DNA of 64,000 nt, taken from NCBI GenBank assembly GCA_037720595.1, contig JBBJLW010000002.1:62001-126000 (forward strand). Direction: 5' to 3'. Under the pieces are notes generated by a model. That model ran no database searches. It saw nothing but the letters and a program-made list of their open reading frames with translations, and was not told where the DNA came from. A program made the translations under genes and the position numbers. Position 1 is the first letter of the stretch. Each line of letters opens with the position of its first letter. Positions 15,664 through 23,427 of the stretch are shown here, in pieces. Source of the stretch: Gaiellasilicea sp037720595 (lineage in GTDB: Bacteria > Actinomycetota > Thermoleophilia > Gaiellales > Gaiellaceae).

Positions 15664-18040
15664 CGAGGAAGCGCACGTCGCGCGCGTTCGCCTCGATGAA
15701 TGCCCGGCGAGGCTCGACCTGGTCGCCCATCAACGTCGAGAAGAGCCGGTCGGCGGCTGAGGCGTCCTCGACATCGACCCGGATCAACAGCCGTTTCTGC
15801 GGATCCATCGTCGTCTCCCACAGCTGCTCCTCGTTCATCTCTCCGAGCCCCTTGAAGCGGGAGAGCTGCAGTCCTTCCTTGGCCAGCTCGAGCGCCTCGC
15901 CTCGCAGCTCCGCGAACGTCTGTGCGATCCGTCGCTTCTTGCCGGCCGCAAGCGTGTACGGCGGTGTACCCACCACCTCCACGAGCTTCGCGTACGCCTT
16001 GCGCAGGTTGGCGTAGATCGGGGAGGCGACGAGCCCGGCGGGCACGGTGACATGGGTGGCTGCACTCGTCTCGGTCTCGATCACCTTGACCTCGATCGAC
16101 CCTTCGGCTCGGTCACGGATCGAGAGCGCGTAGCCGTTGTCGACCGCGGCGATCACCGCGTCGTCGAGAGCGCCGATCGAGCCGAACTCGCTCGCGACGA
16201 GCCGGTGGGTGACCATGAAGTCGGCCGGACCGGCTCCATAGTCGGCGCGCAGACGCCCGAGCCAACCCTCGAACTCGACGAGTGCGCGGACAAAGCGGCT
16301 CCAGCGAGCTTCGGTGAGCTTCAGCGGCTCGCCGCCATGCGAGAAGATCTCGAGGTCGCCGACACGCTCGCGCACGAGCAACTCCTCGAGCTGAGCGTCC
16401 TTCTCGAAGTAGAACTCCTGGTTCCCGAGCTTCACCTTGTAGAGCGGCGGCACCGCGATGTAGATATGCCCGCGCTCGATCAGCTCGGGCATCTGGCGAT
16501 AGAGAAACGTCAGGATCAGCGTCCGGATGTGGGAGCCGTCGACGTCGGCGTCCGTCATCACGATCACCTTGTGGTAGCGGAGCTTCGCGATGTCGAACTC
16601 GTCGCCAAGCGAGGTGCCGATCGCGGTGATCATCGCCTGGATCTCGTTGTTCGAGAGCACCTTGTTGATCCGGTTCTTCTCCGAGTTGATGATCTTCCCC
16701 CGCAGCGGCAGAATCGCCTGATAGGTGCGGTCACGGCCCATCTTGGCCGAGCCGCCGGCCGAATCGCCCTCGACGATGAAGAGCTCTGCGGCCTCCGGAT
16801 CCTTGATCGAGCAGTCGGCGAGCTTGCCCGGCAGCGACATGCTCTCGAGCGCGCTCTTACGGCGTGTCAACTCCCGTGCCTTGCGGGCGGCCTGACGAGC
16901 GCGCTGCGCCGAGATCACCTTCACCACGATCTGGCGCGCGTCTTGCGGGTTCTCCTCCAGGAACTGGGCGAGCTTCAGATTCACGACCTGCTTGACGAGG
17001 CTCTCGATCGGCGGGTTGCCGAGCTTCGTCTTCGTCTGGCCCTCGAACTGTGGATTGCGCAGCTTGACCGAGATCACCGCCGCGAGCCCTTCGCGGACGT
17101 CCTCGCCCTCGAGATTGTCCTCCTTCTCCTTGAGCAGCCCCTTCTCCCGCGCATACCGATTGAGCGTGCCGGTGAGGGCGGCGCGGAATCCCGAGAGATG
17201 GGTGCCGCCCTCGTGGGTGTTGATGTTGTTGGCGAACGAGAAGACCGACTCGACATAGGAGGTATTCCACTGCATCGCGACCTCGATCGCCCCGTCGGCG
17301 TTCTCACCCTCGAAGTAGACGATGTGCTTGTGGACGGGCTCCTTCGCCTCGTTCACGTAGGCAACGAAATCCCTGATCCCACCCTCGGCGTAGAACTCGT
17401 GCCGGTCCTCGCCCTCGCGCTCGTCGACGAGCGCGATCCGCAGCCCCTTCGTCAGGAACGCCGTCTCGCGCAGTCGTTGGACGAGCGTCTGGGTGGAAAG
17501 GTCGAGCTCCTCGAAGATCTCGGCGTCGGGCATGAACGAGATGGTCGTGCCGGTGTCGTCTGCCTCTCCGACCACCTCGACATCGGTCTGCGGGACGCCG
17601 CGCGAGAACTCCTGGCGATACAGCTTCCCGTCCCGACGGACCTCGGCGACCAGCCGCTCCGAGAGCGCGTTGACGACGGAGACGCCGACGCCGTGGAGGC
17701 CACCGGAGACCTTGTAGCCGTCGCCGCCGAACTTGCCACCGGCGTGAAGCTTCGTCAGAACGACGGTGAGCGCCGACTCGCCGGTGTCCGCCATCGCGTC
17801 GACCGGGATGCCCGAGCCCCAGTCCTTGACCGTGACGGAGTTGTCCGGATGCAGGGTCACTTCGATCCGCTCGTTGCGACCGGCGAGCGCCTCGTCGACG
17901 GAGTTGTCGACGACCTCATAGACGAGGTGGTGGAGGCCGCGGGGACCGGTGGAGCCGATGTACATCCCAGGCCGGAGCCGAACAGGCTCGAGCCCTTCGA
18001 GAACGGTGATGTCTTTTGCGGAGTAGTCTGTTTCAGTCAT
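15656..18040 (-). CDS. gyrB: DNA gyrase subunit B, long form with TOPRIM insertion
   Basis: ATPase subunit of gyrase, 794 residues from ATG 18040. The GHKL ATPase has VVDNSVDEAL and GGLHGVGVSVVNAL; TOPRIM has EGDSAGG (about 426) and the DADVDGSHI metal site (about 498). Between about residues 550 and 725 lies an extra domain absent from the roughly 650-700-residue GyrB of most actinobacteria and firmicutes but like the insertion of Gram-negative enzymes. The end KGLGEMNEEQLWET...RFLDV is canonical. The start is preceded by a hairpin plus T6 tract. Confidence 0.98.
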   Translation of the reverse strand: MTETDYSAKDITVLEGLEPVRLRPGMYIGSTGPRGLHHLVYEVVDNSVDEALAGRNERIEVTLHPDNSVTVKDWGSGIPVDAMADTGESALTVVLTKLHAGGKFGGDGYKVSGGLHGVGVSVVNALSERLVAEVRRDGKLYRQEFSRGVPQTDVEVVGEADDTGTTISFMPDAEIFEELDLSTQTLVQRLRETAFLTKGLRIALVDEREGEDRHEFYAEGGIRDFVAYVNEAKEPVHKHIVYFEGENADGAIEVAMQWNTSYVESVFSFANNINTHEGGTHLSGFRAALTGTLNRYAREKGLLKEKEDNLEGEDVREGLAAVISVKLRNPQFEGQTKTKLGNPPIESLVKQVVNLKLAQFLEENPQDARQIVVKVISAQRARQAARKARELTRRKSALESMSLPGKLADCSIKDPEAAELFIVEGDSAGGSAKMGRDRTYQAILPLRGKIINSEKNRINKVLSNNEIQAMITAIGTSLGDEFDIAKLRYHKVIVMTDADVDGSHIRTLILTFLYRQMPELIERGHIYIAVPPLYKVKLGNQEFYFEKDAQLEELLVRERVGDLEIFSHGGEPLKLTEARWSRFVRALVEFEGWLGRLRADYGAGPADFMVTHRLVASEFGSIGALDDAVIAAVDNGYALSIRDRAEGSIEVKVIETETSAATHVTVPAGLVASPIYANLRKAYAKLVEVVGTPPYTLAAGKKRRIAQTFAELRGEALELAKEGLQLSRFKGLGEMNEEQLWETTMDPQKRLLIRVDVEDASAADRLFSTLMGDQVEPRRAFIEANARDVRFLDV

Positions 18041-18041
18041 G

Positions 18042-18076
18042 AAAAAAGCCCTGCAAATAGCCATCTTGCGGGCAAG
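18042..18076 (-). promoter_or_regulatory. Terminator-like leader hairpin sequestering the gyrB ribosome-binding site
   Basis: On the minus strand GCCCGCAA (18073-18066) pairs with TTGCAGGGC (18056-18048) with one bulge, followed directly by T6 (18047-18042), a C and the gyrB ATG. The AGGG ribosome-binding site of gyrB is inside the 3' arm. A competing small hairpin CTTG-CCCG-CAAG (18076-18065) uses the 5' arm. This looks like an attenuator with alternative structures, or a terminator for the recF-dciA transcript. Confidence 0.6.
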
Positions 18077-18086
18077 TGGAAGTCTA

Positions 18087-18563
18087 TCAGAAAGGACGGT
18101 CGGAACGGGCCCTTGCGAGGCTCGCAGCAGCGGTTCTCGCCACGATCTCGCGGAGCTCCTCGTCCTTGATCGAGGCGGCGATCTTGGCACCCTTCGCCGT
18201 GTCCTCCGGCCGCACTTCGGGCGGCTTCGAAACGTGCCCCGCGGCGGGGCCGGCCGGACCCGAGGGGACTGGGCCCGGGACGAACCTCAAGGCCGCGGGG
18301 GCTGCTTCGGCGAGGGCTGAGCCGAGCCGCTCGAGGATCTCGCCGGCGAGCATCGCGAGCTGGAAAGCCCAGACCGAATCGGCCGCGTGGACGACGAGCG
18401 TGCCGTCGCGTCCGAGCCGAGCCGGCCACGCGCGCCGGGCGTTCTCCTCGCCGACGGCGGCCGGCCACGCACGCACGATCGCGGTCAATTCACCGCCGCG
18501 AGCTGAGTCGCTCGGACCAAAACGTCCGAGCGCGGCGCGGATCTGGACGTCGAGGCGCTCCAT
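18087..18563 (-). CDS. dciA: DUF721 / DciA-type protein
   Basis: A 158-residue protein between recF and gyrB, the classical actinobacterial place of the DUF721 gene. The N-terminal two-thirds carry the DUF721 fold (GELTAIVRAWPAAVGEENARR..., TLVVHAADSVWAFQLAML..., EILERLG). DciA is the ancestral loader of the replicative helicase DnaB, which fits the operon. A Pro/Gly/Ala-rich linker and an acidic-basic helical tail (KDEELREIVARTAA) follow. ATG 18563 overlaps the recF stop. A terminator-like hairpin separates it from gyrB. Confidence 0.85.
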   Translation of the reverse strand: MERLDVQIRAALGRFGPSDSARGGELTAIVRAWPAAVGEENARRAWPARLGRDGTLVVHAADSVWAFQLAMLAGEILERLGSALAEAAPAALRFVPGPVPSGPAGPAAGHVSKPPEVRPEDTAKGAKIAASIKDEELREIVARTAAASLARARSDRPF

Positions 18564-19624
18564 CAGCGGACGCTCACCGCGCCCGGCCTCACCTCGAGCA
18601 CCTGCGCGGGCACGAGCGGCAGCGCGTCCGCCCCCGTGGCGGTCACGACCGTCTGGCCGACGCGTCCTATTCGCTCCGCGAGCGTCAGCCTGCGAGTCGC
18701 ATCGAGCTCGGAGAGAACGTCGTCGAGAAGCACGAGCGGCGGCACGCCACGGAGCTCTGCCAACACCTCGGCCTCGGCGAGCAGAAGCGAGAGCACGGCC
18801 AGCCGCTGCTCTCCCTGAGAGCCGAAGCTCCGGAGCTCGCGTTGACCGGAGCGCACCATAACGTCGTCCAGGTGCGGACCCGCTCCGGTCACTCCACGTT
18901 CGAGATCTCGGTCGAGGCGCGCATCGAGGGCCGCAATCGACGGCGGGTCTCCGGTGTAGTCGAGCGCAGCACCTGGAAGGCCCAGCTCCTCGGCGCGCCC
19001 GGCGAAGGCGGGCGCCAACAGGCCGATCGCTTCCAAGCGAGACGCGACGAGAGCTGCGCCAAGCGTCGCGACCTGGTGCGTCCAGGGGTCGATCGCGGCT
19101 CGAGTGCCCGAACCTCCAGCCGCACGACGAAGAGCGGCGTTTCGCTGCCCGACGGCCACTGCATAGTCGACGGGCAAAGACGCTCGTGCGGGGAGCAGGC
19201 GCGAGAGCGAGCGGTCGAAATAGGCGCGCCGAGCGGCCGGACCCCCCTTGACGATCGTGAGCCGGTCCGGAGTAAAGACGAGCGTGGAAACCTCCCTGCG
19301 CAACTGCTCGGTCGAGCGAAGCGGAGCCCCGTTCAGCTTCGCGCGCTTGCCCTGCTGGGACTGCACGGTTAGCTCGAGGTCGAGCGGCCGGCCGGCCCGG
19401 GTGCCGCCGAGGGCGATTCGCGCGCCCTCGCACCCGAGCCTGACGAGCTGTGCATCCGCTCGCGTTCTCGGTGAGAACCCCTGCGTACCGACGTGGAGGG
19501 ACTCGAGCAGGTTCGTCTTGCCGGCCCCGTTCGCACCCGTGACGAGCACCAGCCCGGGCTCCAACTCGAGCTCGAGGCGGGCGTAGGAGCGGAAGTCGCG
19601 CAGGGAGACCGTGGAGACGATCAG
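18563..19624 (-). CDS. recF: DNA replication and repair protein RecF (non-ATG start)
   Basis: ABC-type ATPase that helps load RecA at gaps. Walker A is GANGAGKTNLLES, signature region FGSQGEQRLAVLSLLLAEAE, Walker B LVLLDDVLSELD. Similarity to other RecFs begins well before the first ATG/GTG/TTG-type codon (TTG 19564): the preceding in-frame codons encode STVSLRDFRSYARLELELEPG, the first strand of every RecF. The likely start is therefore CTG 19624 (or ATC 19621), giving about 353 residues. No clear Shine-Dalgarno sequence precedes it. Confidence 0.92.
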   Translation of the reverse strand: MIVSTVSLRDFRSYARLELELEPGLVLVTGANGAGKTNLLESLHVGTQGFSPRTRADAQLVRLGCEGARIALGGTRAGRPLDLELTVQSQQGKRAKLNGAPLRSTEQLRREVSTLVFTPDRLTIVKGGPAARRAYFDRSLSRLLPARASLPVDYAVAVGQRNAALRRAAGGSGTRAAIDPWTHQVATLGAALVASRLEAIGLLAPAFAGRAEELGLPGAALDYTGDPPSIAALDARLDRDLERGVTGAGPHLDDVMVRSGQRELRSFGSQGEQRLAVLSLLLAEAEVLAELRGVPPLVLLDDVLSELDATRRLTLAERIGRVGQTVVTATGADALPLVPAQVLEVRPGAVSVR

Positions 19625-19679
19625 CGCCGGCCGACCGGGCCGAAGCTCAGCCTGCCCAGCTCCCAGCCCGGCCCAGCTC

Positions 19680-20849
19680 TCAACCCGCCAGCCGGATCGG
19701 CATGATCAGGTAGGTGAAATCGCCGGCGGGATCGACGAGAATGGCCGGCCGCAGTGGGTTGATCAACTTGACCTGGACGTCGTCGCCGATGATCGAGTCG
19801 ACGCCGTCGCGAAGGAAGTCGGCGTTGAAGCCGATCACGAACTCCTCGCCCGTGTAGCTCACCGGGAGGGACTCCTTCGCTTCGCCGACATCCTGGGTTT
19901 GGGCGGAGACGGTCAGCTCTCCCTCGGCGAACCGGAGCCGCAGCGGTGAGTTCCGCTGCGCCATGACCGAGACGCGGCGAACCACGTCGCCGAGCTCGGC
20001 GCGCGCAATCGTCAGCTCCACCTCGAAGGTCTCCGGCAAGAGCTGGCGGTAGTTCGGGAACTGGCCGTCGATTCGCCGCGTCGTCAACCACGCGTCGCCG
20101 GTTCCGAAGACGACGTGGTTCTCGTGGACGCCGAGCTCGACCGTCTCACCTCCGGCCAGCCGTGAGAGCTCCTGGAGTGCCCGGGCGGGGATGATCGCCT
20201 CGAGCTCGGGGGCGGCGGCCGCAAGCTCCGTCTCCTTGACGGAGAGCCGGTACGAGTCGGTCGCGACCATCACGAGCTTCCCCGCCTCGAAGCGGACGAG
20301 GATCCCGGTGAGTACCGGCCGCGACTCGTCGCGGGATGCGGAGCGGGCGACTCGCGCAATGGTCTCGAGCAGCGCCTCACGGTCGATCGCATGCAGTTGC
20401 GCGTCGAGGGTCGGCAACCGCGGGAAGTCTTCCGCCGAGTAGGTGTTGAGGCGATAGGAGGCGGAACCGGACGTGACGTGGGCGACCCCTTCGGCCGGCG
20501 AATACTCGAGTGTCACCTCGTTGTCGGGTAGGAGCCGCGCTAGATCAACGAGCAGCTTGCCGGGGACGACCACCGCTCCGTCTCCCTCGACCCGTCCGTC
20601 GAGCGTCGTCCGGAGCGAGAGCTCCATGTCGGTGGCCGCCAGCGATAGCGTCCCGGCTTCGGCCGAGAGCAGGATTCCCGAGAGCACCTGAACGGTGCCC
20701 CGACTCGAGACGGCGCGCGAGACGACTCCGAGCTTCGCGACGAGCTCGTCCCGTGAGACCGTGATCTTCAAGCCCGTGCTGTCGTGCTGGCTTTGAACTT
20801 CCACGCCAGAGTCGATGTCGGGATCGGTCGCCGCCTCTATATCCATCAT
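19680..20849 (-). CDS. dnaN: DNA polymerase III sliding clamp (beta)
   Basis: A 389-residue clamp with the usual three domains; DNA-contact segments DESRPVLTGIL and the TYLIMPIRLAG C-terminal tail (family end MPxRL) are present. The start ATG 20849 has an AAAGGA ribosome-binding site nine bases upstream, yet it gives about 24 extra, acidic residues before the normal opening LKITVSRDELVAKL. The extension looks disordered. It lies 157 bp after dnaA; that gap contains DnaA-box-like sequences. Confidence 0.97.
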   Translation of the reverse strand: MMDIEAATDPDIDSGVEVQSQHDSTGLKITVSRDELVAKLGVVSRAVSSRGTVQVLSGILLSAEAGTLSLAATDMELSLRTTLDGRVEGDGAVVVPGKLLVDLARLLPDNEVTLEYSPAEGVAHVTSGSASYRLNTYSAEDFPRLPTLDAQLHAIDREALLETIARVARSASRDESRPVLTGILVRFEAGKLVMVATDSYRLSVKETELAAAAPELEAIIPARALQELSRLAGGETVELGVHENHVVFGTGDAWLTTRRIDGQFPNYRQLLPETFEVELTIARAELGDVVRRVSVMAQRNSPLRLRFAEGELTVSAQTQDVGEAKESLPVSYTGEEFVIGFNADFLRDGVDSIIGDDVQVKLINPLRPAILVDPAGDFTYLIMPIRLAG

Positions 20850-21006
20850 TCTTCTTTAAATCCTTTCGCAGTAGTCATAGGGAGTGTGGACGATGGGGAA
20901 GACGGCATCGTCTGGCTCCCTTAGACGGTTCGGGCGGTGGGTCCAGGCGGTGGAGAAGAGGGAGGTTCCCACAGGTTGAGCGCAGTTTCGCAAGGTTTCC
21001 ACAGAA
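20850..21006. other. dnaA-dnaN intergenic region with degenerate DnaA boxes
   Basis: The gap holds TGTGGACGA (20885-20893; one mismatch to the reverse of TTGTCCACA), GTTCCCACA (20965-20973) and GTTTCCACA (20995-21003), each one or two bases from DnaA-box consensus. In many actinobacteria oriC occupies this gap; here it is short, and the stronger boxes are upstream of dnaA. Confidence 0.45.
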
Positions 21007-22377
21007 TCATCCGACTTGCTTGATCCGCGCGGTCAGCTCCTGCACAAGGTTGTACGCAGAGCGGTCTTCGCGGATCATCCCCTCGATCTTCGCGTTCGCA
21101 TGCATCACGGTTGTGTGGTCGCGCCCGCCGAATTCCTTGCCGATCTTCGGCAGAGACGAATCGGTGAGCGCTCGCGAGAGGTACATCGCGACCTGACGCG
21201 GATAGGCGATGGCCTGCGAGCGCTTGGCGCTACAGAGTTCTCCGATCGTCATCCCGAAGCGCTCGGAGACGGTCTCCTGGATGTGTCGGATCGAGATTTC
21301 GGCTGCTTGTCCTCGAGGGAAGACGTCCTTCAGCACGTCCTCGGCGAGTTCGACCGTCCCCGGTCGCCCGGTGAGGGACGAAAACGCGACGACGCGTGTC
21401 AACGCGCCCTCGAGCTCACGGATGTTCGTCGTCACCCGCTCGGCGACGTAGGTGAGGACGTCAGGGTCGGGAACGTGGATCTGGTCAGTCTTGACCTTCT
21501 TGCGGAGGATCGCGATCCGGGTTTCGAGGTCGGGTGGTTGGATGTCCGTAATCAGGCCCCATTCGAAGCGGGACCGGAGTCGCTCCTCGAGTGTGGCGAT
21601 CTCTTTCGGCGGCCGGTCGGAGGAGAGCACGATCTGCTTACCGGCCTCGTAGAGCGTGTTGAAGGTGTGGAAGAACTCCTCCTGCATCCGATCCTTGCCT
21701 TCGAGGAACTGGACATCGTCGACGAGGAGTACGTCGTAGGTTCGGTAGCGCTGCTTGAAGCCTTCGATCCGTTTGTCGCGCAACGAGTTGATGAAGTCGT
21801 TCATGAACGTCTCGCTCGTCACGTAACGCGCGGTCAACCCGTTGCCGTGCTCGCCGACGTACTGGCCGATCGCCTGCAGGAGGTGCGTCTTGCCGAGCCC
21901 GGTCGAGCCGTAGATGAAGAGCGGGTTGTAGGCCTGAGCCGGCGATTCCGCGACAGCGAGCGCGGCTGCGTGGGCGAAACGGTTCGAGGAGCCGATCACG
22001 AAGAGGTCGAAGGTGTTCTTCTGGTTCATCCCACCGCTCGCGGCAGGCTGCTCGGGAGCGACTCGGGCCGGGGCCTCTACGGAGACGACGCCATCGTCGC
22101 TCGAGGCTGTGCCGAAATCGCGCACCGTCAGGCGGACCCGGCGCTCGTGACCGGTGGCGTCCTTGACGGCCGCGCGGATCAGGCCGAGAAAGTTCCCCTC
22201 GATCCACTCCCTCGTGAAATCGTTGGGAACAGCCAGAGTAAACGTGTCGTCGGAGAGCTCCGCACCGGCCGCTTCGGCGAACCAGGTGCCGAACGTCGCT
22301 TCGTTGAGTGCTCCTCGGAGCCGGCCCGAGACCGCCTCCCACAGGCTGTCGGCAGTCAGCTCGATCTGGTGCTCCAC
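21007..22377 (-). CDS. dnaA: chromosomal replication initiator DnaA
   Basis: A 456-residue initiator AAA+ ATPase. Domain I covers about 1-90, a short linker follows, the AAA+ core starts with the KNTFDLFVIG segment and has Walker A GSTGLGKTHLLQ and Walker B VLLVDDVQFLEG, and domain IV carries the DnaA signature GGRDHTTVMHANAKI near the C-terminus. GTG start at 22377 with an AGAGGAG ribosome-binding site about 12 bases upstream. First gene of the leftward origin operon; divergent from rpmH across the candidate oriC. Confidence 0.98.
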   Translation of the reverse strand: MEHQIELTADSLWEAVSGRLRGALNEATFGTWFAEAAGAELSDDTFTLAVPNDFTREWIEGNFLGLIRAAVKDATGHERRVRLTVRDFGTASSDDGVVSVEAPARVAPEQPAASGGMNQKNTFDLFVIGSSNRFAHAAALAVAESPAQAYNPLFIYGSTGLGKTHLLQAIGQYVGEHGNGLTARYVTSETFMNDFINSLRDKRIEGFKQRYRTYDVLLVDDVQFLEGKDRMQEEFFHTFNTLYEAGKQIVLSSDRPPKEIATLEERLRSRFEWGLITDIQPPDLETRIAILRKKVKTDQIHVPDPDVLTYVAERVTTNIRELEGALTRVVAFSSLTGRPGTVELAEDVLKDVFPRGQAAEISIRHIQETVSERFGMTIGELCSAKRSQAIAYPRQVAMYLSRALTDSSLPKIGKEFGGRDHTTVMHANAKIEGMIREDRSAYNLVQELTARIKQVG

Positions 22378-22614
22378 GCCGACGTCCGACTCCTCTCACA
22401 GCTCGTAGGCAAGCGGCGAGCATAGCAGCGTCTGTGGGCAGCCTCAATCCTGGCCGGGTGGAGAGAAAAACGCTGTGAGCAGGCCTTTCGTCGTATTCAA
22501 GAGTTTGTCCACACCTGTGGAGAAGCTGTGGGCGAGCGTCGGTCGTGTAGCCCGTTTGCGGCTCTTTCAACCTCGCTGAGCGGCTGTGGATAATCGGCTT
22601 CTGCAGCCCTCGTC
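22378..22614. other. Candidate oriC between dnaA and rpmH
   Basis: Boxes: TTGTCCACA (22505-22513, the usual actinobacterial form), TGTGGAGAA (22516-22524, one mismatch, opposite strand), TGTGGGCGA (22527-22535, weak) and a perfect TGTGGATAA (22585-22593). Three of these cluster within 31 bp. No strongly A+T-rich unwinding element is obvious. Together with the dnaA-dnaN gap this could be a split origin around dnaA. Confidence 0.6.
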
Positions 22615-22649
22615 TATACTTTCGCTCCGCCGGATCTGGCGGCTTTTTT
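22615..22649 (+). promoter_or_regulatory. rpmH promoter -10 and leader hairpin with T6 tract
   Basis: TATACT (22615-22620) is a good -10 box. Immediately after it CCGCC (22627-22631) and GGCGG (22638-22642) form a hairpin followed by C and T6 (22644-22649), an intrinsic-terminator-like pattern inside the rpmH leader. The ribosome-binding site GGAGG (about 22655-22659) is beyond it. Whether it terminates, attenuates or just stabilises the 5' end is unknown. Confidence 0.45.
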
Positions 22650-22672
22650 CCGACGGAGGCAAAACCCTCACC

Positions 22673-22807
22673 GTGAAACGCACCTACCAGCCCAATGTTC
22701 GCCGGCGTAAGCGCAAGCATGGGTTTCGTGCGCGGATGGCCACCAAAGCGGGACAGGCGATCCTGAAGCGCCGCAGGGCGAAAGGGCGCAAGAACCTCTC
22801 CGCCTGA
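22673..22807 (+). CDS. rpmH: 50S ribosomal protein L34
   Basis: A 44-residue, highly basic L34: KRTYQPNVRRRKRKHGF, RMATKAGQAILKRRR and the KGRKNLSA end are canonical. Initiates at GTG 22673 behind a GGAGG ribosome-binding site. First gene of the rightward origin block; its stop is in frame with the following rnpA reading frame. Confidence 0.97.
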   Translation: MKRTYQPNVRRRKRKHGFRARMATKAGQAILKRRRAKGRKNLSA

Positions 22808-22837
22808 GCCGATTCGTCGACACCATCCCCGAACGCC

Positions 22838-23221
22838 ATCAGTAGAGACACGACGCAGCGCCGCAACCGCCTCTCCCGTTCCCGGGACTTCGACGCCGTT
22901 TATCGCCAGGGGCGCTCGACGACCACGCGCTATCTCGTTCTCCACTGGTTTCCGCGGGACGCCGACGACGCCGACGACCAGCCCCGGCTGGGCCTCGCCG
23001 TGCCGAAATCGGTTGGCAATGCCGTCGTGCGCAACCGGGTCAAGCGCCAGTTGCGGCAGACCTGGGCGGAGCTCGTCGCGACGGCGAGTCCGGGTCACGA
23101 CTATGTCCTCGTCGCCCGCCCGGGCTTGGCGGAACCCGCCGACACTCGTGGCCATAAATGGCTCGTCGAGCGCGTGACCGAGGTCTTGGCCAAGGCGGGG
23201 CTCGAGAAGGCCGACACGTGA
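22838..23221 (+). CDS. rnpA: ribonuclease P protein component (non-canonical start)
   Basis: Protein subunit of RNase P, which matures tRNA 5' ends. The frame between the rpmH stop and 23221 reads RRNRLSRSRDFDAVYRQGRS, then YLVLHWFPRD, LGLAVPKSVGNAVVRNRVKR (RNR motif, RNA-binding helix) and a C-terminal helix. No ATG, GTG or TTG occurs upstream of residue 55 in this frame after the rpmH stop. The best placed codon is ATC 22838 (MSRDTTQRRNRL if initiated there), giving 127 residues, the normal size. The start is therefore unusual or the sequence has a local error. Stop overlaps the yidD GTG. Confidence 0.88.
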   Translation: MSRDTTQRRNRLSRSRDFDAVYRQGRSTTTRYLVLHWFPRDADDADDQPRLGLAVPKSVGNAVVRNRVKRQLRQTWAELVATASPGHDYVLVARPGLAEPADTRGHKWLVERVTEVLAKAGLEKADT

Positions 23222-23427
23222 AGTTCCTCGGGATCGCAGTCGTCCAGCTTTGGCGGCAGACCTTCGGGCGACTGACGCCCGAGGGCACTTGCAAGTATCA
23301 CCCGAGCTGTTCCCAGTACGCGCTCGACGCCTTCGAGAAGCACGGATTCGTGAAGGGAGCGGCGAAGGCCGGCTGGCGGCTGCTCCGCTGCAATCCCTGG
23401 AGTCAGGGCGGCGTGGACTACGCATGA
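23218..23427 (+). CDS. yidD: membrane protein insertion efficiency factor YidD
   Basis: A 69-residue YidD with the invariant CKYHPSCSQYALDAFEKHG and WRLLRCNPWSQGGVDYA segments (three Cys). GTG start at 23218 overlaps the rnpA stop, and its TGA overlaps the yidC ATG. It is thought to assist insertion by YidC, the next gene. Confidence 0.95.
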   Translation: MKFLGIAVVQLWRQTFGRLTPEGTCKYHPSCSQYALDAFEKHGFVKGAAKAGWRLLRCNPWSQGGVDYA

